Positions 61,377 to 64,000 of a DNA stretch of 64,000 nt are shown here, in pieces. Each line of letters begins with the position of its first letter. The first letter of the stretch is position 1. The stretch is from Ravibacter sp964559125 (GTDB taxonomy: Bacteria; Bacteroidota; Bacteroidia; Cytophagales; Spirosomataceae): contig CAZLGW010000009.1 of assembly GCA_964559125.1 (NCBI GenBank), positions 1 through 64,000 on the forward strand. Reading direction: 5' to 3'. The notes under the pieces were generated by a model. The model ran no database searches. It saw nothing but the letters and a program-made list of their open reading frames with translations, and was not told the DNA's origin. A program made the translations under genes and the position numbers.

Positions 61377-62519
61377 TTAACGTGTACTACATCCCTCCGA
61401 CTCAATAACGATACGTGCATCTTCCTCCTTATAAGAAGCGCCGATGGTCCGGCAGATGACTTCCAGGTTATCAAATATCGGTTCGTCGTTTAAGGTCGTC
61501 GTAATGACGCAGCGTTCGAGAAGGTTCCGGTCATACACAAACTGCACGCCATACCGGTCTTCCAGTAATTTCAGCAGATCAGGCACGCTGATGTCTTCAA
61601 AACGTTGCCTGGGATACTCGGAAAGCTCCCGGATCGGCAGAGGATTATCGACCAGCCGTTTATCGAAGTGTTCGTCCTTCCTGGAAAACACCACTTTCTG
61701 ATTGGGCGCCAATACGACCGCTGATTTTCGTGGCCCCGCCTTCGTACCGGGATCCTTTCTGAAAACAGAGACTTTCCCGGTCTTTACATTCACCTCCACT
61801 TCATTGTCATTTTCGAAGGCCCGGACGGAGAAGCTGGTCCCCAGCACTTCCGTAACGATCTCGCCGGAATATACCGTGAAAGGGCTCAGCGAATCTCTGG
61901 CTACCTCAAAAAATGCCTCTCCGTTTAAAAAGACCTTCCTGCCCGATATACCAAAAGGTTTGCTGAAGGATAACCTGCTGTTTTTCTGAAGCACTACAGT
62001 ACTTCCGTCGTCCAGTGAAACGGTCATGGGAATGATCTCCCTGTTTACCACCTCCGACATCACTTCCTCTGCCGGATTCTCCTGCAGGAAGCCTGTTGGA
62101 TTGGTATCAGGCTTGCTATCGAAAGTGGTTACAGCTACCCGGCCTATTGCCACTGCCAGCAGGATACCGGCCGCCAGGCCGATCGCAGCCCGCCGGAATG
62201 CCGTCCGGCCGGTCGCGGCCCGGTCTGCCCGTAAAAAATTCCGGTAAAATAAAGACCGGCTGCGCCCCGGCGCTGATTTTGCTCTTATTCCTTCGGTTAT
62301 ACGACGCCATACTTCTCCCTGGCTGGAGGCAAGCTCTTCTCCATTTTCGGCTTCCTGCACGACGAGAATGAGCTTTTTCGCCCTGTCCATAAGTCCCGGA
62401 TAGGCCGGATCTGATGTCATGAACTGCTGCCAGTAGGCGTCATTTTCATTGAATAATACCCACCTGACAAACGAATCGTCGTGAAGGAAATCATTTATAT
62501 CAGAATAATTATATTTCAT
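61377..62519 (-). CDS. FecR-type anti-sigma factor
   Basis: A 380-residue transmembrane sensor with a cytoplasmic N-terminus (about 1-110), a membrane helix around 111-128 (AIGLAAGILLAVAIG), the FecR domain (VSLDDGSTVVLQKNSRLSFSKPF, FEVARDSLSPFTVYSGEI) and the terminal domain ISVPDLLKLLEDRYGVQFVYD, which should meet the SusC STN domain. It lies between the sigma factor and susC as in the first cassette. Confidence 0.93.
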   Translation of the reverse strand: MKYNYSDINDFLHDDSFVRWVLFNENDAYWQQFMTSDPAYPGLMDRAKKLILVVQEAENGEELASSQGEVWRRITEGIRAKSAPGRSRSLFYRNFLRADRAATGRTAFRRAAIGLAAGILLAVAIGRVAVTTFDSKPDTNPTGFLQENPAEEVMSEVVNREIIPMTVSLDDGSTVVLQKNSRLSFSKPFGISGRKVFLNGEAFFEVARDSLSPFTVYSGEIVTEVLGTSFSVRAFENDNEVEVNVKTGKVSVFRKDPGTKAGPRKSAVVLAPNQKVVFSRKDEHFDKRLVDNPLPIRELSEYPRQRFEDISVPDLLKLLEDRYGVQFVYDRNLLERCVITTTLNDEPIFDNLEVICRTIGASYKEEDARIVIESEGCSTR

Positions 62520-62708
62520 CGTTCCAAACGCTAGACAGGTCTCTATTTAAAGAGGTACAGCTTTTGGCAAAAACTAATCATCGCCTGATATTATTTTTTA
62601 AAATATTGTTCTTCTGATTTAAAATATTGCCTGTCTGGCGTTAAGAAGTTTTTTTTAAATGGTGAAGGAGTCCGATCTGTGAAGAAACAGACCAGGAGTG
62701 GCGGGCTG

Positions 62709-63308
62709 TTACAGAAAACAGGATATAGTAATAACGGCGTAGGGTTCGATCAGCATCCGTAGCACGGTATAAGACCGGTAAAAGAGGTTGCTAACGGCCT
62801 GTTTTGAAAGCTTCATCAGCGAAGAAGTCTCTTCGAGGCTGAAACCGTGATAAAAGCGGAGCATGATGGCCTCCCGCTGTCTGGGGCTTAGCCGGGCAAT
62901 GGCATCTTTTATTTTATCTGCTTTCTCGGTCAGGGTTTCCTTTTCAATCGTCTGCTGTTCGACCGACAGCGTTCCGAGGTAATCAAGAAAATCATCGATA
63001 TCTTCCGACTCTTCAAAAATATCGTTCCTTGTATTTCTCAACATCTGGTTACGTAACGCCCGGAACAGGTAAAACTTGGGTTGGTGCGCTTCCGACAAAT
63101 ATTCCCTCCGCCGCCACAGGTCGATAAATACGTCCTGGATAGCGTCTTCGACCAAATGCCGGTCTTTCAGCAGCTTCATCCCGTAGTGCGCCATAGACTT
63201 GAAGTAGTGCTGGTAAAGCTGCTCAAAAGCCTCCTGGTCGCCCCGAAGAAAGCTATCCCATATTTCGAAATCCCGCTTTTTTCCCGATAGCCGGTTGACT
63301 GAGACCAT
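62709..63308 (-). CDS. ECF RNA polymerase sigma-70 factor
   Basis: A 199-residue ECF sigma factor from the ATG 63308; a longer frame to 63371 would read through the leader repeat. Region 2 at FEQLYQHYFKSMAHYGMKLL and EDAIQDVFIDLWRRRE; region 4 at IARLSPRQREAIMLRFYHGFSLEETSSLM with recognition helix SKQAVSNLFYRSYTVL. Partner of the adjacent FecR. Its promoter/leader is the duplicated copy B. Confidence 0.93.
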   Translation of the reverse strand: MVSVNRLSGKKRDFEIWDSFLRGDQEAFEQLYQHYFKSMAHYGMKLLKDRHLVEDAIQDVFIDLWRRREYLSEAHQPKFYLFRALRNQMLRNTRNDIFEESEDIDDFLDYLGTLSVEQQTIEKETLTEKADKIKDAIARLSPRQREAIMLRFYHGFSLEETSSLMKLSKQAVSNLFYRSYTVLRMLIEPYAVITISCFL

Positions 63309-63323
63309 ACTGAAGAATCGGTT

Positions 63324-63407
63324 AGTATCTTCCTGAGAAGGCCGGGAAAACCATGGCGGCCCGATCAGCATGGGTGTAAAGTAAGCGGATGTGGGGGTGA
63401 ATTACAA
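63324..63407 (-). promoter_or_regulatory. Duplicated promoter/leader, copy B
   Basis: 84 nt about 85 percent identical to 54445-54529. The TTG-N21-TACTTTA arrangement and the GGCCG...CGGCC hairpin (63340-63361) with internal GG-UUUU-CC are kept, as is AGGAAG. It lies just upstream of the sigma factor start at 63308, so the sigma gene and the GH106 gene share a leader. Confidence 0.7.
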
Positions 63408-63431
63408 GAATTCAGTTAGGAAAACAAACAG

Positions 63432-64000
63432 CTATTTCTTCAACCTGTTGAGCGTATAGCAAATAAGGTTATTAGCCAGGCTGTCTCCCGATTCAGCTTT
63501 TATATTCTCTGTATTCAACTGGTATACGTAGCCTGGTTTTAAGGAACTCAGGACTAACGATACTTTCTTCCCGTCGGGAGAAACAGTTATATTTTTTACT
63601 TCAACATTCTGAACGTCCATCCGCGGAGAGCCGTATTTCGAACGATACTCATAGTAGTATCGCTGGAACTTGTAATTACCCGGATTTTTCGCGGCAGCCG
63701 GATCGACGGGCTGCGTAAAGGTCAGGTCGAAGCCATCGGACGTCAGGCTCATACTGTATATCTCCATTGGTTGTTTGCCGGTGAAGACAATGCGTTGAAT
63801 GCCTTCGTCGCCCGGCCACCCGTGAGCGGTTTGTCCCACCCACAGGCTCCCGTCGGGGGCAAAGGCCAGCCGGTTGTTCCCTTTCCTTAAGCCCTTTCCG
63901 TCAATAAAGGGAATGCAGGCACCCTGTAGTTCCCCATCCACCTTTTCCAGGATGACCCGGAGGATCCTTTCGGAATTCATTTCGCCCACAAACAGTTGTC
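63432..64000 (-). CDS. Partial sugar dehydrogenase-like protein (C-terminus)
   Basis: The 3' end of a gene continuing beyond the window. Visible residues, from QLFVGEM to NRLKK, include a beta-propeller fragment (GNNRLAFAPDGSLWVGQTAHGW), then a domain with VDPAAAKNPGNYKFQRYYYEYRSKYGSP and VSLVLSSLKPGYVYQLNT as in C-terminal parts of Bacteroidota glucose/sorbosone-dehydrogenase-like proteins. The first in-window start-like codon (GTG 63987-63989) is not the real start. Confidence 0.7.
   Translation of the reverse strand, partial: QLFVGEMNSERILRVILEKVDGELQGACIPFIDGKGLRKGNNRLAFAPDGSLWVGQTAHGWPGDEGIQRIVFTGKQPMEIYSMSLTSDGFDLTFTQPVDPAAAKNPGNYKFQRYYYEYRSKYGSPRMDVQNVEVKNITVSPDGKKVSLVLSSLKPGYVYQLNTENIKAESGDSLANNLICYTLNRLKK

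Noticed and set aside
1..64000. CRISPR arrays, rRNA genes and complete insertion sequences
   Set aside because: No regularly spaced repeats, rRNA-like sequence or transposase reading frames were seen.

Overview
The window reads as a chromosomal segment of a Bacteroidota bacterium (Cytophagales/Sphingobacteriales-like). The grounds are two complete ECF sigma / FecR / SusC / SusD cassettes, RteC- and Bacteroides-type mobilisation genes, HxlR regulators, and promoters that look like the TTG / TAnnTTTG type. No 16S rRNA gene is present, so genus is not assigned. Most of the window, up to about 47.3 kb, looks like a composite genomic island; the rest looks like resident catabolic genes.

1-4.0 kb: mobile-element genes (RteC-like regulator, ArdC-like antirestriction metalloprotease, two unassigned element proteins) and a roughly 100-nt imperfect palindrome. 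4.2-17.9 kb: a single-strand sialic-acid utilisation locus reading sigma factor, FecR, SusC, SusD, unknown Tat-type protein, sialidase, N-acetylneuraminate lyase, NanM-like mutarotase, MFS transporter and AGE epimerase. It lies between two blocks of mobilisation genes and so looks like cargo. 18.2-23.0 kb: primase-like Toprim protein, candidate oriT, MobC-like accessory protein, relaxase and coupling protein.

23.0-33.8 kb: a type I restriction-modification locus (HsdM, HsdS, HsdR) broken up by extra conflict genes: a SymE-like toxin, an HTH repressor with a twin operator, a HEPN-like protein between hsdM and hsdS, and an LRR protein plus an ImmA/IrrE-DUF4411 pair between hsdS and hsdR. 34-37.9 kb: small redox or electrophile-type genes (frameshifted HxlR, SDR, two NTF2-like, HxlR, VOC, pirin). 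37.9-39.8 kb: an AbiE toxin-antitoxin pair.

39.9-45.4 kb: the most unusual part, an RNA-repair locus. RtcB ligase, Ro60-like TROVE protein, a cluster of three tRNA-like/Y-RNA-like elements and an RlaP-like nucleotidyltransferase lie on the minus strand, with a divergent WYL regulator. One element is a circularly permuted tRNA: its T-arm and 3' acceptor strand precede its 5' acceptor strand and D-arm. All three elements share a short hairpin with constant 9-nt spacing and one supported covarying pair. Two near-identical 25-bp inverted repeats lie at exactly the same distance upstream of rtcB and rsr.

46.2-47.4 kb: an orphan AbiEi-like (DUF6088) gene and a tRNA-3'-end-like scrap followed by a strong terminator, a possible island edge. 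47.4-64 kb: a polysaccharide/glycoconjugate utilisation locus with sigma factor, FecR, SusC, SusD, ceramidase-like hydrolase, GH106-type rhamnosidase, sulfatase, esterase and a DapA-like aldolase. Two promoters in it share an 85-nt duplicated leader. All family assignments come from reading translated sequences by eye; no database search was run.
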